DNA of 64,000 bases from Alphaproteobacteria bacterium. GTDB taxonomy: Bacteria; Pseudomonadota; Alphaproteobacteria; Ferrovibrionales; Ferrovibrionaceae. The notes below the pieces were generated by a model. That model did no database searches. It saw nothing but the letters and a program-made list of their open reading frames with translations, and was not told the origin of the DNA. The stretch covers positions 1-64,000 of the forward strand of contig JAGXRD010000123.1 in NCBI GenBank assembly GCA_018336035.1, read 5' to 3'. Positions 25,783-36,397 of the stretch are shown here, piece after piece. Made by a program: the position numbers and the translations under genes. Numbering within the stretch: position 1 is the first letter of the stretch; the number at the start of each line of letters is the position of its first letter.

Positions 25783-28700
25783 TTACGAGCAGCCGGTCGT
25801 GCCGCCGCAGCTGTCGCATTTCAGGCAGGTGCCGTTGCGCACCAGCGTGAAGTTGCCGCATTCGGGGCAGCTGTCGCCCTCGTAGCCTTTCATCCGGGCC
25901 AAGGAACGTTCCTGGGCGACGCGCTCCATCTTGCTGGGCCCGCCACCGCCGAGCGCCGTCACGGGGATGTCCATCTCGACATGGGTATGCGTGTCGGTGC
26001 TGACATGCACCACCGGGCCGTCTGTTCCGGTCGCCTGCATCTCCATCGTGGTCGAACGGTTCTGCCCGCCCTTCAGCACATAGAGATTCGAGCGGATATA
26101 GCCGTTGGAGGCGACCTTGATGATCTCTTCCTCGACCTTCACCTTGGCCGGCGCTTCCTTCGCACCCAGCGTGTCATGCCGCAGGTCGTCGGGCTGCACA
26201 TGGGCCAGATCGGTGCGGCCGAGATAGCTGACCGCCAGTTCGCGGAACACATAGTCGAGGATCGAGGTCGACATCTTGATGACGTCGTTGCCTTCGACCA
26301 TCCCTGAGGGCTCGAAGCGGGTGAAGGTGAAGGCCTCGACGAATTCTTCCAGCGGCACGCCATACTGCAGCCCGATGGAAATCGCGATGGCGAAATTGTT
26401 CATCAGGCTGCGGAAGGCGGCGCCTTCCTTGTGCATGTCGATGAAGATCTCGCCCAGCTTGCCTTCGTCATATTCGCCGGTGCGCAGATAGACCTTGTGA
26501 CCGCCGACGATGGCCTTCTGGGTATAGCCCTTGCGGCGCTGCGGCAGCTTCTGGCGGCCGGCGATGATCTTCTCGACGATCCGCTCGGCGACGATCTGGG
26601 CGCGTGCCGCTTGCGGCGCTTCCGCCACCTGTTCCGCAATCGCCTCGTCCATCGTGTCGTCTTCCAGCGCCTGGGTCTGCAGCGGCTGGCTCAGCTTGGA
26701 GCCGTCGCGATACAGCGCGATGGCCTTGCAGCCCAGCTTCCACGACAGCATGTAGGCGGTCTTGCAATCCTCGACCGTGGCCAGGTTCGGCATGTTGATG
26801 GTCTTGGAGATCGCGCCGGTGATGAAGGGCTGCGCCGCCGCCATGATGCGGATATGACTTTCGGCCGAGAGGAACCGCACGCCGTCCTTGCCGCAGGGAT
26901 TGGCGCAGTCGAACACCGACAGATGCATGTCCTTCAGATGCGGTGCGCCTTCCACCGTCATCGCGCCGCAGCAGTAGAGATTGGCGGCGGCGATCTCCTC
27001 AGCCGAGAAGCCGAGCGCGGTCAGCAGGTCGAAGGCCGGATCGTCGAGCTGAGCATCCGTGAAGCCGAGCGCCTTGCAGACATCGGTGCCGAGCGTCCAG
27101 CGGTTCAGCACGAACTTGATGTCGAAGGCGCCGCGCAGGCCGGATTCGACCTTGGCGATGGCGGCTGCCGACAGGCCGCGTTCGGCCAGCGTCTCGTGAT
27201 TGACGCCGGGTGCATCCTTCAACGTGCCCTGGCCGACGGCATAGTCGATGATCTGCTTGATCTGGCCATCATTGTAGCCGAGCGTTTTCAGCGCCAGCGG
27301 CACGGTGCGGTTGATGATCTTGAAATAGCCGCCGCCGGCCAGCTTCTTGAACTTCACCAGCGCGAAATCGGGCTCGATGCCCGTGGTGTCGCAATCCATC
27401 ACCAAACCGATAGTGCCGGTCGGTGCGATCACGCTGACCTGCGCGTTGCGATAGCCATGCTGCTCGCCGAGTTCCAGCGCGCGGTCCCAGGCCGCTTCGG
27501 CAGCTGTCAGCAGCGCGCCATCGGGGCAGCTGGCATGGTCGAGCGGCACTGGAGTCACCGCCAGGCCTTCATAGCCGAAATGATCGCCCTGGGCGGCGCG
27601 GCGATGGTTGCGGATCACGCGCAGCATATTTTCGGCATTCGGCGCATAGCCGGGGAAGGCGCCCAGCTCGCCGGCCATCTCGGCCGAAGTGGCGTAAGAC
27701 ACGCCGGTCATCAGCGCGGTGATCGCGCCGCAGAGCGCGCGGCCGGCATCGCTGTCATAGGAATAGCCGCAGGACATCAGCAGCGCGCCGAGATTGGCAT
27801 AGCCCAGGCCGAGCGTGCGGAACTTGTAGGACAGCTCGGCGATTTCCTTGCTCGGGAACTGCGCCATCGCCACGCTGATTTCCAGCACCACGGTCCACAG
27901 CCGCGTCGCATGCTCGAAGGCCGCGGTGTTGAATTTCCCATCCGCCTGACGGAAGCACATCAGATTCATCGAGGCGAGGTTGCAGGCCGTGTCGTCGAGG
28001 AACATGTATTCCGAACACGGATTCGACGCGTTGATGCGGCCGTCGGCCGGGCAGGTATGCCAGTCGTTGATGCTGGTGTCGAACTGGATGCCCGGATCGG
28101 CCGAGGCCCAGGCGGCATAGCCGATCTGTTCCCAGAGTTCGCGCGCCTTCAGGGTCTTCGAGACCTTGCCGCTGCCGCGATAGGTCAGATCCCAGTTGCC
28201 ATTGGCTTCCACGGCGGCGAGGAAGTCGTCGGTCACGCGCACCGAGTTGTTGGAATTCTGGCCAGCCACGGTGAGATAGGCTTCCGAATCCCAGTCGGTG
28301 TCATACGCCGTGAAGTCGATCTCGGTGTAGCCCTGCTTGGCGAACTGCACCACGCGCTGGATGTAGTTTTCCGGGATCATCGCCTTGCGGGCAGCGAGGA
28401 TTTCCTTGCGCAGCTGCGTGTTCTTCTTGGCGTCGAAACGCGCGTCACCCGAGCCCAGCTGGCAGGCCGCCATGATGGCGCCGAGATGCTTCTGCGACAG
28501 CTTCGAGCCGGCCACCAGAGCGGCGACCTTTTGCTCTTCCTTCACCTTCCAGTCGATGAACTGCTCGATATCCGGATGGTCGATATCGCAGATCACCATC
28601 TTGGCGGCACGGCGCGTTGTGCCGCCCGACTTGATCGCGCCGGCGGCGCGGTCGCCGATCTTGAGGAAGCTCATCAGGCCTGACGACTTGCCGCCGCCCG

Positions 28701-29436
28701 ACAGTTTTTCATTCTCGCCGCGCAGCTTGGAGAAGTTGCTGCCGGTGCCCGAGCCGTATTTGAATAGGCGCGCCTCGCGCACCCACAGGTCCATGATGCC
28801 GCCCTCGTTGACGAGGTCGTCCTGCACCGACTGGATGAAGCAGGCATGCGGCTGCGGATGCTCATAAGCCGAGGCCGACTTGGTCAGCTGGCCGGTCTTG
28901 TAGTCGACGTAGTAATGGCCCTGTGCCGGACCGTCGATGCCATAGGCCCAATGCAGGCCGGTGTTGAACCATTGCGGCGAGTTGGGCGCTGCGATCTGCG
29001 CCGCCAGCATGAAGCGCATCTCGTCGAAGAAGGCGCGGGCATCTTCGTCGCTGTCGAAATAGCCGCCCTTCCAGCCCCAGTAGGCCCAGGTGCCGGCGAG
29101 GCGGTCGAACACTTCCTTGCCGCTGGTCTCCTGCGTGAAGCGGTCCTTCTCGGGCAGTACGGCGAGCACGTCGGTATCGGCTTCGCGGCGCCACAGGAAG
29201 TCGGGCACATCGGATTCTTCGACGGCCTTCAGCGCGACGGGTACACCGGCGCGGCGGAAATATTTCTGCGCCAGCACATCGGCCGCGACCTGACTCCAGG
29301 TCGTCGGCACTTCGAGGTTGTCGAGGCGGAACACCACGCTGCCATCGGGGTTGCGGATTTCGCTGGTGGTGGTCTTCCACTCCAGCCCGGCATAGGCATC
29401 CTGGCCCGCAACCGTGAAATGACGCTCAATACGCAT
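25783..29436 (-). CDS. nrdJ: Class II (adenosylcobalamin-dependent) ribonucleotide reductase
   Basis: Reduces ribonucleotides to deoxyribonucleotides with adenosylcobalamin as radical source, so it works with or without oxygen. 1217 residues, the long alphaproteobacterial form. The ATG at 29436 gives [12 protein letters not shown]; the frame extends nine codons upstream without family similarity. A finger-loop cysteine region is in [21 protein letters not shown], the catalytic barrel follows, and the extreme C-terminus carries a zinc-ribbon with redox cysteines (SCPECGNF... [14 protein letters not shown]). No class I nrdAB lies nearby. A possible NrdR box overlaps its promoter region. The cob genes at 54873-58883 would help supply its cofactor. 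Confidence 0.95.
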   Translation of the reverse strand: MRIERHFTVAGQDAYAGLEWKTTTSEIRNPDGSVVFRLDNLEVPTTWSQVAADVLAQKYFRRAGVPVALKAVEESDVPDFLWRREADTDVLAVLPEKDRFTQETSGKEVFDRLAGTWAYWGWKGGYFDSDEDARAFFDEMRFMLAAQIAAPNSPQWFNTGLHWAYGIDGPAQGHYYVDYKTGQLTKSASAYEHPQPHACFIQSVQDDLVNEGGIMDLWVREARLFKYGSGTGSNFSKLRGENEKLSGGGKSSGLMSFLKIGDRAAGAIKSGGTTRRAAKMVICDIDHPDIEQFIDWKVKEEQKVAALVAGSKLSQKHLGAIMAACQLGSGDARFDAKKNTQLRKEILAARKAMIPENYIQRVVQFAKQGYTEIDFTAYDTDWDSEAYLTVAGQNSNNSVRVTDDFLAAVEANGNWDLTYRGSGKVSKTLKARELWEQIGYAAWASADPGIQFDTSINDWHTCPADGRINASNPCSEYMFLDDTACNLASMNLMCFRQADGKFNTAAFEHATRLWTVVLEISVAMAQFPSKEIAELSYKFRTLGLGYANLGALLMSCGYSYDSDAGRALCGAITALMTGVSYATSAEMAGELGAFPGYAPNAENMLRVIRNHRRAAQGDHFGYEGLAVTPVPLDHASCPDGALLTAAEAAWDRALELGEQHGYRNAQVSVIAPTGTIGLVMDCDTTGIEPDFALVKFKKLAGGGYFKIINRTVPLALKTLGYNDGQIKQIIDYAVGQGTLKDAPGVNHETLAERGLSAAAIAKVESGLRGAFDIKFVLNRWTLGTDVCKALGFTDAQLDDPAFDLLTALGFSAEEIAAANLYCCGAMTVEGAPHLKDMHLSVFDCANPCGKDGVRFLSAESHIRIMAAAQPFITGAISKTINMPNLATVEDCKTAYMLSWKLGCKAIALYRDGSKLSQPLQTQALEDDTMDEAIAEQVAEAPQAARAQIVAERIVEKIIAGRQKLPQRRKGYTQKAIVGGHKVYLRTGEYDEGKLGEIFIDMHKEGAAFRSLMNNFAIAISIGLQYGVPLEEFVEAFTFTRFEPSGMVEGNDVIKMSTSILDYVFRELAVSYLGRTDLAHVQPDDLRHDTLGAKEAPAKVKVEEEIIKVASNGYIRSNLYVLKGGQNRSTTMEMQATGTDGPVVHVSTDTHTHVEMDIPVTALGGGGPSKMERVAQERSLARMKGYEGDSCPECGNFTLVRNGTCLKCDSCGGTTGCS

Positions 29437-29514
29437 GGCTCTTCGCCCCCAACCGGACCGCAAATGAAATCAATCTGTTGTGCTCTGGTTGGCCCTTGGA
29501 TAAACGGGCAAAAA

Positions 29515-29528
29515 ACCCAATATCTGGT
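29515..29528. promoter_or_regulatory. Candidate NrdR box upstream of nrdJ
   Basis: ACCCAATATCTGGT is an imperfect palindrome resembling NrdR repressor boxes. A weaker look-alike, CTAAATCTAG, lies at 29551-29560, about 33 bp away; NrdR boxes normally come as pairs about 31-32 bp apart. A TTGCGG on the minus strand (29544-29539) would place the first box over the -10 region. Confidence 0.35.
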
Positions 29529-29662
29529 AACCGGCAGACCGCAACGAGGGCTAAATCTAGGGACCCCGCCTGAGTCGCTCAAAGCTGAATATGTGAGTAA
29601 ATTTGGGGGTAGGTCCGTTTTCGTTCCCTTGACTGGATTCCGCCACAATTAGGGGTATGAGT

Positions 29663-30241
29663 ATGACTCGCTGTCTTGTTTGGGATTCGCCGATGCGCCG
29701 CCTTCTGATTGCTGTTGTGATGATTGTCTCTGCCTTCTCCTCAGGGGCTACGTATGCCCAGGCAGGCAATGCCCAGACCCGTGCTTCGGCCGAGCGGCTG
29801 ATGACCACGATCGGGCTGGAAAAACGTGTCGAGGCGATCACGCAGCTCTATCTCAACTTCCTGCCGACCAACACGCCGGCCGAGCAGCAGCGCGCCGCCG
29901 AGCTGCGCCAGCGCGGACCTTCCGCCGGGCCGCGCTTCCGCACCGCCGTGGTCAATGCGGCGAGCAGCAGCTACACCAAGTCCGAACTGGATGCGCTGGA
30001 TAGCTACTTCGCCAGCGGCGAGGGCCAGCGCCTGCTGACCACCGCCGTCACCCGCGCCGTGCTGGGCGTCGGGCAGAAGGGCGGCGTGAAGGCCGGCGAT
30101 ATCCTGCGCGCCGAAGACCTGCCGCGCGACAATCCGGCCCTGCAGGCGGCGGCGGCCAAGTATCCGGCCTTCGAGAAGCTGGCCCAGGCCGAGCTGCAGC
30201 GCGAATTCTCCCAGGAAATCGCCCTGATCAACGCACGGTGA
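29663..30241 (+). CDS. Secreted DUF2059-like protein
   Basis: About 192 residues from ATG 29663 (GGGG 7 bases upstream); starts at 29657 or 29693 are also possible, the last giving MRRLLIAVVMIVSAFSSGATYAQA, an almost ideal signal peptide. The mature part is helical, with FRTAVVNAASSSYTKSELDALDSYFASGEGQRLL, a pattern typical of DUF2059 (helix, then a Y/F-T-x-x-E-L-x-x-L-x-x-F-x-x-x-x-G motif). Presumed periplasmic; function unknown. Divergent from nrdJ. Confidence 0.7.
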   Translation: MTRCLVWDSPMRRLLIAVVMIVSAFSSGATYAQAGNAQTRASAERLMTTIGLEKRVEAITQLYLNFLPTNTPAEQQRAAELRQRGPSAGPRFRTAVVNAASSSYTKSELDALDSYFASGEGQRLLTTAVTRAVLGVGQKGGVKAGDILRAEDLPRDNPALQAAAAKYPAFEKLAQAELQREFSQEIALINAR

Positions 30242-30387
30242 CTGCAACCTGATAGCTGCATTTCCGCCGATGCGGCTTGGTTAATGCTGCTTTAAGTATA
30301 CATTTTCGTTGACGTTTCTCGGCGTCGGCTGAACTCTCTGCATATTCCGCCTTGTCGAGAGGCAGTTCAGCAGATGGGCCAGATCAG

Positions 30388-31707
30388 ATGACCACCGTCG
30401 TCCCGCCGCGCAGCGCCGCCGATCACTACTACCGCTTCACCGCGCATCAAATGGGGGCGGGAACCGCCGACCGCTTCCGCGCGCAGCTGCAGCAGTTCGG
30501 CGTGAATATGGATGGGCTGGCAGAGCAGCATCGCACCTGGATCAGCAGCGGGCAGACGACAGCGAAACCCTCGCTCAACATCTATAACTCTGCACCCCAG
30601 CCTGCGCCGACGACGCCGCAGGACCCGGCCGATGCTGCTGCCGCAGTGAATGCCGCGATGGCGCGACTGTCGGATGTCGGCTACGGCGCAAGCCGCATGC
30701 TGCACGATCAAGTCGACTGGCTGGAGGATCAGCCGGATCCGGCCTCCCTTGTCAGGGAACCGATCACCGGCACCGACGGCGATGATGTGGTCCACGCCTA
30801 TTTCGGCGCGATGACCGGCGGGACGGGCGCGGGCAACGACACCATCTACAGCTACAGCTACAGCAACGCCGGCATCGACGCCGGCGACGGCAATGACAAA
30901 CTCGTCCATTACGGCAATGGCACCATCCAGATGGGCTCCGGCGACGATCTCGCGCTGATGCATGGCGGGACGGTTTATGGCGGCGAGGGGCAGGATCAGT
31001 TCACCCTGCTGGGCCGCGGCGGAGCGCATGGCGGCGTGGGAGATGACCGTTTCCTGGTGATGAAGGGTGGCCATGCTTATGGCGACGAAGGCAACGATCA
31101 TATCGAAATGGTCGCAGACAGCTGGGGCTATGGCGGCCGTGCCGATGGCGGTGACGGCAATGACACCATCATCGCGCATGGCGGCGGCTGGCTGACCGGC
31201 GGTGCCGGCAATGACATCCTGACCGTGACCGGCCGCGGCGACAGCTGGTTCAACGGCGGCACCGGCGACGACACACTCACAGTCGGCAAGTTCAGCAAGG
31301 TGCATTACGAACTGGGCGATGGCCATGACGTGATCAGCGGCGAGTATGGCGGCGCGCAGTCCGATGGCCTGATCCACGCGGTAGGATACACCAAGGCCGA
31401 TGGCACCTATGTGCCGCCGCCGCCGCCGATCAAGCTGCCGTTCCCGGTCTATTACGGCGTGATGGACCTGACGCTGGGCGAGGGCATCCAGCGCGAGCAG
31501 GTGCAGGCCGAGCGCGTCGGGAACGATGTCCGCATCAGCTTTGCCGGCGCCGAGGGTTCGATCACGCTGAAGGATTACCAGGGCGGACCGCTGCAGGCCA
31601 AACTTGCCGGTGGCGGGAAGGTGGATATCCGTGCGCTGCTGGGGCCGGTGCCGCCAGCGCCGGAACCGGAACCCGCGCCGGAAACGACACCTGAGCCGAC
31701 CGCATAA
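30388..31707 (+). CDS. RTX-like (haemolysin-type) calcium-binding repeat protein
   Basis: A 439-residue protein starting MTTVVPPRSAADHYYRF at ATG 30388. Residues about 146-307 hold degenerate RTX nonapeptides of the type GG-x-G-N-D-x-x-x (GDGNDKLVH, GSGDDLALM, GGEGQDQFT, GDEGNDHIE, GDGNDTII, GGAGNDILT, GGTGDDTLT), which fold into a calcium-binding parallel beta roll. After a poly-Pro linker, residues about 358-400 match the haemolysin-related C-terminal domain (LTLGEGI ... ITLKDYQGG). There is no N-terminal signal, as expected for type I secretion, but no type I secretion genes lie in this window. The N-terminal 130 residues have no recognised catalytic domain, so its role is unknown. Confidence 0.8.
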   Translation: MTTVVPPRSAADHYYRFTAHQMGAGTADRFRAQLQQFGVNMDGLAEQHRTWISSGQTTAKPSLNIYNSAPQPAPTTPQDPADAAAAVNAAMARLSDVGYGASRMLHDQVDWLEDQPDPASLVREPITGTDGDDVVHAYFGAMTGGTGAGNDTIYSYSYSNAGIDAGDGNDKLVHYGNGTIQMGSGDDLALMHGGTVYGGEGQDQFTLLGRGGAHGGVGDDRFLVMKGGHAYGDEGNDHIEMVADSWGYGGRADGGDGNDTIIAHGGGWLTGGAGNDILTVTGRGDSWFNGGTGDDTLTVGKFSKVHYELGDGHDVISGEYGGAQSDGLIHAVGYTKADGTYVPPPPPIKLPFPVYYGVMDLTLGEGIQREQVQAERVGNDVRISFAGAEGSITLKDYQGGPLQAKLAGGGKVDIRALLGPVPPAPEPEPAPETTPEPTA

Positions 31708-31843
31708 AAAGGCTGATATCCAAAGTCTTTTCAGTCGGATGGCGGCTCTGTGGCGCCGCATCCAAGGCTTGCTCCGAACGCCCCGCAATGCCATATTCCG
31801 GCAGGTTTTTCGGCCGGATTCCCGGCCTGAGGGTGGCTATTCC

Positions 31844-32188
31844 ATGAGCCTGTTGGGCACCAAGCTTTTTACCTGGTGGAAGGGCGAACTCGTCGGCAAG
31901 GACGCGTTCGGCAACCGGTATTTCTGCGCCAAGAGCGGCCCGACCAAGCGTTGGGTGATCTACAAGGGCGCCGCCGAGGCGTCGAAAGTGCCGCCGGAAT
32001 GGCATGCCTGGCTGCATTACACCACCGATGAAGCCCCGATCCATGGCGTCGAGCACAAGCCGTGGGAGAAGGAGCATCTGCCGAACCTGAGCGGCACGCC
32101 CTACGCCTATCGCCCGCAGGGCAGCGTCGCCAAGGGCGGCCAGCGCGCCGCCGCCACAGGCGACTACCAGGCCTGGCGGCCGGAATAA
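31844..32188 (+). CDS. NADH:ubiquinone oxidoreductase accessory subunit, NDUFA12 homologue
   Basis: Complex I supernumerary subunit found in alphaproteobacteria and mitochondria. 114 residues from ATG 31844 (GAGGGTGG upstream). Characteristic stretches: GTKLFTWWKGELVGKDAFGNRYF, RRWVIYKG-like RWVIYKGAAEASKVPPEWHAWLHY and TPYAYRPQGS. The frame is open from 31604 but overlaps the RTX gene. Lies 21 bp before mlaD, in the conserved alphaproteobacterial order NDUFA12 / mlaD / DUF2155 / aat. Confidence 0.93.
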   Translation: MSLLGTKLFTWWKGELVGKDAFGNRYFCAKSGPTKRWVIYKGAAEASKVPPEWHAWLHYTTDEAPIHGVEHKPWEKEHLPNLSGTPYAYRPQGSVAKGGQRAAATGDYQAWRPE

Positions 32189-32209
32189 GCGCAGGCAGGC
32201 GAGGACATC

Positions 32210-32725
32210 ATGAACGGCAATCTGGTCGAGACCCTGATCGGCGCGGTCGTGCTGCTGGTCGCAGGCTTTTTCCTGGCCTTTGCCTATACCACCGGCGGCG
32301 TCGGCGGCAGCCGTGTCAGCGGTTATGAACTGCAGGCGCGCTTCAACCGCGCCGACGGTCTGGTGAATGGCGGCGACGTGCGGCTCAGCGGCATCAAGAT
32401 CGGCACCATCACCAAGCAGGCGCTCGATCCCAAGACCTACGACGCCATCGTCACCTTCAGCGTCGACAGCCGCTACCAGCTGCCGGAAGACTCTGCCGTG
32501 AAGATCGCCTCCGAAGGCCTGCTGGGCGGCAACTTCATCTCGGTCGAGCCGGGCGGCAGCGATGCCATGCTGAAGCCGGGCGCCGAAGTGAAGTTCACGC
32601 AGGGCTCGGTCAACCTGATGGACCTGATCGGCCAGGCGATCTTCAGCGCGACCGGCGCTGGCGGCAACGGCAAGGATAAGCCGGCCGGCGAGACCGAACT
32701 GAGCCCGCTGCCCAAGGCCAACTGA
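32210..32725 (+). CDS. mlaD: Outer-membrane lipid asymmetry protein MlaD
   Basis: Substrate-binding MCE protein of the Mla phospholipid transport system, anchored in the inner membrane and facing the periplasm. 171 residues: N-terminal helix (about 6-28), then one MCE domain (about 38-115: YELQARFNRADGLVNGGDVRLSGIKIGTI and SEGLLGGNFISVEPG). The C-terminal helix MDLIGQAIFSA is present. The permease and ATPase genes mlaE/mlaF are not in this window. Confidence 0.93.
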   Translation: MNGNLVETLIGAVVLLVAGFFLAFAYTTGGVGGSRVSGYELQARFNRADGLVNGGDVRLSGIKIGTITKQALDPKTYDAIVTFSVDSRYQLPEDSAVKIASEGLLGGNFISVEPGGSDAMLKPGAEVKFTQGSVNLMDLIGQAIFSATGAGGNGKDKPAGETELSPLPKAN

Positions 32726-32728
32726 TCA

Positions 32729-33151
32729 GTGCTGCGGTTCGCCATATGCGGCGTTGCGTTGCTGCTCGGTGTTTCCACCGCGCAGGCGCAGGAGCCGCAG
32801 CCCTCGCAGCAATATCCCTCCACGCCGATGCCCATCGCCGTGCTGCAGGGCCTGGATAAGATCACCGCCCGCATCTACACCTTCGAAGCGCCGGTCGACC
32901 AGACCATCGGCTTCGGCACGCTGAAGGTGACGGTGAAATCCTGCCGCAAGCGGCCGCCGGAATATCCGCCGGAAAGCGCCGCCTTCCTCGATGTGGTGGA
33001 GCAGCGGCCCGAGCAGCAGCCCAATGCGCTGTTCCAGGGCTGGATGTTCGCTTCCAGTCCGGGCCTCAACCCGCTGGAGCATCCAGTCTACGACGTCTGG
33101 CTGATCGACTGCAGGACCAGTGCCGGCGGCGCATCCGGCGCCAGGCCGTAG
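32729..33151 (+). CDS. DUF2155 secreted protein
   Basis: 140 residues, GTG start at 32729, 3 bp after mlaD. Signal peptide [21 protein letters not shown]. The core is DUF2155: [28 protein letters not shown] then [21 protein letters not shown] and [27 protein letters not shown]; two Cys probably form a disulfide. Function unknown, but the position between mlaD and aat is conserved. Its last 64 bp overlap the antisense 3' end of aat. Confidence 0.9.
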   Translation: MLRFAICGVALLLGVSTAQAQEPQPSQQYPSTPMPIAVLQGLDKITARIYTFEAPVDQTIGFGTLKVTVKSCRKRPPEYPPESAAFLDVVEQRPEQQPNALFQGWMFASSPGLNPLEHPVYDVWLIDCRTSAGGASGARP

Positions 33152-33759
33152 AAATCCGCCCGACGCGGCAGCGCGTCGAACAATAACTCCAGATACGCAT
33201 CGCGCTTCACTTCGATGGCACCGAACTGCTTCAGGTGGTCGGTGACGAACTGCGTGTCGAGCAGCGTGAAGCCGCCGGCGATCAGCCGGCCGACCAGATG
33301 CACCAGCGCGACCTTTGAGGCGTCGGTGGCGCGGCTGAACATGCTCTCGCCGAAAAAGGCCGCGCCCAGCTTCACGCCGTAGAGCCCGCCGACCATCGCG
33401 CCGCTGTCGTCGTAGCATTCCACGCTATGGGCGAAGCCGAGCTTGTGCAGTTCGGTATAGGCGTCGCGGATCGTGGCGTTGATCCAGGTGCTGCTGCGCT
33501 GCGGATGTGGCGTCGGTTCGGCGCAGGCCGCCATCACGCCGGCAAAGTCGGTGTCGATGCGCAGGGTGAAGGCGCCGTTGCGCACCTTGCGCGCCAGCTT
33601 GTGCGGCACATGAAAAGCGTCGAGCGGCAGAATGCCGCGCTTGGTCGGATAGACCCAGAAATAGCCGGGGTCGTCGGCGCTGTCGGCCATCGGGAAATAG
33701 CCGCGGGCATAGGCCTGCAGCAGCAGTTCCGGCGTCAGCTCTTCGGGGCGCGCGCTCAT
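33088..33759 (-). CDS. aat: Leucyl/phenylalanyl-tRNA--protein transferase
   Basis: Adds Leu or Phe to N-terminal Arg/Lys of proteins, creating N-degrons for ClpAP. 223 residues with family motifs [15 protein letters not shown], the [10 protein letters not shown] block, and [19 protein letters not shown] with the following [15 protein letters not shown]. Convergent with DUF2155 and overlapping it by 64 bp, an unusually long antisense overlap of two functional genes. The final about 21 residues of aat are the part that lies over DUF2155. Confidence 0.95.
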   Translation of the reverse strand: MSARPEELTPELLLQAYARGYFPMADSADDPGYFWVYPTKRGILPLDAFHVPHKLARKVRNGAFTLRIDTDFAGVMAACAEPTPHPQRSSTWINATIRDAYTELHKLGFAHSVECYDDSGAMVGGLYGVKLGAAFFGESMFSRATDASKVALVHLVGRLIAGGFTLLDTQFVTDHLKQFGAIEVKRDAYLELLFDALPRRADFYGLAPDAPPALVLQSISQTS

Positions 33760-33804
33760 GCTTTAAAAGCTAGCACGCGCCCGACCGGGATCAATTCTGC
33801 CAAG

Positions 33805-35148
33805 TTAATTTTGTCTGGCGATGAATTCTTCGAGCCAGTGAATGTCGTAGGCGCCATTGACGAAGTCGGGTTCGTTGATCAGCGCCAGATGCAGCGGGAT
33901 GGTGGTCTCCAGACCGCCGATCACATATTCCTCCAGCGAGCGGCGCAGACGCATCAGGCATTCATTGCGGCTGGTGCCATGCACGATCAGCTTGCCGATC
34001 AGCGAGTCATAATGCGGCGGAATCTGGTAGCCGGTGTAGAGCGCTGAGTCGACGCGCACGCCAAGGCCACCGGGCACATGATAGTCGGTGACGCGGCCGG
34101 GCGAGGGCGCGAAGGTGCGCGGATTCTCGGCGTTGATGCGGCATTCGATGGCGTGACCGCTGAACTTGATGTCGTCCTGCGTGTAGCCGAGCGGCGCACC
34201 ATTGGCGATGCGCAACTGTTCGCGCACGAGGTCGAGGCCGGTGATGGCTTCGGTCACCGGATGCTCCACCTGCAGGCGGGTATTCATCTCGATGAAATAG
34301 AATTCACCATTCTCGAACAGGAATTCGATGGTGCCGGCGCCGCGATAGTTCAGCTTGGCGATGGCCTTGGCCGCGATATCGCCGATGGTCTTGCGCTGCG
34401 CGTCGTTCAGCGCAGGAGAGCGCGCTTCTTCCAGCACTTTCTGGTGGCGGCGCTGCAGCGAGCAGTCGCGCTCGCCCAGATGCACCGCATTGCCCTGGCC
34501 GTCGCCGAAGATCTGGATCTCGATATGGCGGGGACGGGCGAGATATTTCTCGACATAGACCTGATCGTTGCCGAAGGCATTGCGCGCCTCGGTACGCGCT
34601 GCCATCAGGGCCGGGCCGAATTCGGCCGGGGAGCGCACGACTTTCATGCCGCGACCGCCGCCGCCGGCGGTGGCCTTGATCAGCACCGGATAGCCCATAT
34701 CGGCGGCGAGCTTGAGGCCTTCTTCTTCCGTTTCCACCGCGCCCTTCGAGCCGGGCACGACCGGAATGCCGAGATCGCGCGCCGCGTCCTTGGCGGTGAT
34801 CTTGTCGCCCATCAGCTTGATATGCTCAGACGTCGGGCCGATGAAGGTGATGCCATGCGCCTCGACGATCTCGGCGAATTTCGCATTCTCCGAGAGGAAG
34901 CCGTAGCCGGGATGGATCGCATCGGCGCCGGTAATCTCGGCGGCCGAAATGATCGCCGGGATATTCAGGTAGCTCTGCGTCGACGGCGGCGGGCCGATGC
35001 AGACGGACTCATCCGCGATGCGCACATGCATGGCATCGGCATCGGCGGTGGAATGCACCGCCACCGTGCGGATACCCATCTCGCGGCAGGCGCGGTGGAT
35101 GCGGAGTGCGATCTCGCCGCGATTGGCGATCAGAACCTTGTCGAACAT
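33805..35148 (-). CDS. accC: Acetyl-CoA carboxylase, biotin carboxylase subunit
   Basis: ATP-dependent carboxylation of biotin on AccB, the first half-reaction of malonyl-CoA synthesis. 447 residues: biotin-carboxylase N-domain ([23 protein letters not shown]), ATP-grasp with the glycine-rich loop [14 protein letters not shown], catalytic [14 protein letters not shown], and the C-domain to residue 440. Lies 20 bp downstream of accB in an accBC operon. Confidence 0.97.
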   Translation of the reverse strand: MFDKVLIANRGEIALRIHRACREMGIRTVAVHSTADADAMHVRIADESVCIGPPPSTQSYLNIPAIISAAEITGADAIHPGYGFLSENAKFAEIVEAHGITFIGPTSEHIKLMGDKITAKDAARDLGIPVVPGSKGAVETEEEGLKLAADMGYPVLIKATAGGGGRGMKVVRSPAEFGPALMAARTEARNAFGNDQVYVEKYLARPRHIEIQIFGDGQGNAVHLGERDCSLQRRHQKVLEEARSPALNDAQRKTIGDIAAKAIAKLNYRGAGTIEFLFENGEFYFIEMNTRLQVEHPVTEAITGLDLVREQLRIANGAPLGYTQDDIKFSGHAIECRINAENPRTFAPSPGRVTDYHVPGGLGVRVDSALYTGYQIPPHYDSLIGKLIVHGTSRNECLMRLRRSLEEYVIGGLETTIPLHLALINEPDFVNGAYDIHWLEEFIARQN

Positions 35149-35168
35149 TGCGGGACCCGCTGGTTCTG

Positions 35169-35636
35169 TTACTCGATGATCAGGAGCGGCTGGCCGAATT
35201 CGACCGGCTGCTGGTTTTCGATCAGGATGCGCGCGACGCGACCGCCCTTGGGGGCCGTGATCGGGTTCATCGTCTTCATGGCTTCGACGATCAGCACGGT
35301 CTGGCCGGCATTGACGCTGTCGCCCACCTTGACGAAGGCGGCGGCGCCCGGCTCCGGCGCGGTGTAGACGGTGCCGACCATCGGCGACTTCACGGCGCCC
35401 GGATGGCTGGCCTCATCGCCGGCCGCAGCAGGTGCCGCACCAGCGGCAACGGCAGGTGCGGCGGCCATCGGTGCCGCGGCATAGATCGGCGCGCCGCCCT
35501 TGGTGACGCGGACCTTCAGCGGGCCTTCATTCCACTCGATCTCGGTCAGGCCGGTCTCGTTCAGCAGATCGGCGAGATCGCGGATCATCTGCTGGTCGAT
35601 GCGACTATCCGACTTTTTGTCCTTGGGCGCGGCCAT
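35169..35636 (-). CDS. accB: Biotin carboxyl carrier protein of acetyl-CoA carboxylase
   Basis: 155 residues. The N-terminal helix ([22 protein letters not shown]) is followed by an Ala/Pro-rich linker (about 53-75) and the biotinyl domain with the modification site Lys121 in [13 protein letters not shown] 35636 has CAGGAG upstream. Co-transcribed with accC and possibly with aroQ, 34 bp upstream, as in many alphaproteobacteria. Confidence 0.97.
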   Translation of the reverse strand: MAAPKDKKSDSRIDQQMIRDLADLLNETGLTEIEWNEGPLKVRVTKGGAPIYAAAPMAAAPAVAAGAAPAAAGDEASHPGAVKSPMVGTVYTAPEPGAAAFVKVGDSVNAGQTVLIVEAMKTMNPITAPKGGRVARILIENQQPVEFGQPLLIIE

Positions 35637-35670
35637 GCGCTACTCCTGTGGTCTTGGAAACGGAAACGGT

Positions 35671-36168
35671 TCAGACGATATCGGCCAGCGCTTCGAGCGC
35701 CAGCACGTAACCCTTCGGCCCGAAACCGGCAATCATCCCCACCGCGGCCAGCGAGATATAGGAATGATGGCGGAAGTTTTCACGCCGGTGGATATTCGAA
35801 AGATGCACCTCGACGCAGGGCTTTTCGGCGGCGTTCAGCGCATCGAGCAGGGCAACCGAGGTATGGGTATAGGCACCCGCATTCAACACGATGCCGGCGG
35901 CTTTGGTCCGCGCCTGCTGGATCCAGGTGACCAGTTCGCCTTCCAGGTTGCTCTGGCGGAAATCGATGGACAGGCCCAGGCGGTCGCCGGCCTTCTGGCA
36001 GAGCTTTTCGACATCGGCCAGCGTGGCGCGGCCATAAATCTCGGGCTGGCGCAGGCCCAGCATGTTCAGGTTCGGGCCGTTCAGCACATAGATCACCGGC
36101 TTGCCGCCGGCCTTTTTCGCCGGGGTTTTGCCGTTGCCGTTTGCTGCCGATTTCCGTGCTTTCGCCAT
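35671..36168 (-). CDS. aroQ: 3-dehydroquinate dehydratase, type II
   Basis: Shikimate pathway, dehydration of 3-dehydroquinate. From ATG 36168 the protein has 165 residues: the normal 143-residue core from [14 protein letters not shown] plus a Lys/Ala-rich N-terminal tail of about 22 residues. Catalytic Tyr is in RQPEIYG and His in the [19 protein letters not shown] block. The frame continues open to 36243 without family similarity. It heads the probable aroQ-accB-accC transcript. Confidence 0.94.
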   Translation of the reverse strand: MAKARKSAANGNGKTPAKKAGGKPVIYVLNGPNLNMLGLRQPEIYGRATLADVEKLCQKAGDRLGLSIDFRQSNLEGELVTWIQQARTKAAGIVLNAGAYTHTSVALLDALNAAEKPCVEVHLSNIHRRENFRHHSYISLAAVGMIAGFGPKGYVLALEALADIV

Positions 36169-36307
36169 GCGAGTCCCAGAGGTGCCGCGACCAGACCGCC
36201 TGCCGTACACCATCGGCAAAGCCCGGGCAACCCGTTGATCCATCAGCGCGGCTCAGCCCTGGATGGCACATGAAACCATCCACAGCCCGGCCTCGATGTT
36301 CGTGATA

Positions 36308-36323
36308 TGTTTCACGTGAAACA
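36308..36323. promoter_or_regulatory. parS centromere site (ParB-binding)
   Basis: TGTTTCACGTGAAACA is a perfect 16-bp palindrome identical to the chromosomal parS consensus shared by Caulobacter and Bacillus ParB proteins. parS sites cluster near the replication origin, so this window is probably origin-proximal. It lies in the 513-bp gap between aroQ and the FkbM gene, 75 bp from phased array 2. No parAB genes are in the window. Confidence 0.93.
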
Positions 36324-36397
36324 GGGCGGGCTGTATCAGGCACGGAAAACCGCCAATCCTGTTTTGCCGCTGCGACCGCTGAAAAGCGCCGGGGCAG

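Noticed and set aside
29437-29662. Cobalamin riboswitch upstream of nrdJ or the cob genes
   Set aside because: No B12-box (GCCACTG-type) sequence in the gaps before nrdJ, cobU, cobQ or cobD.
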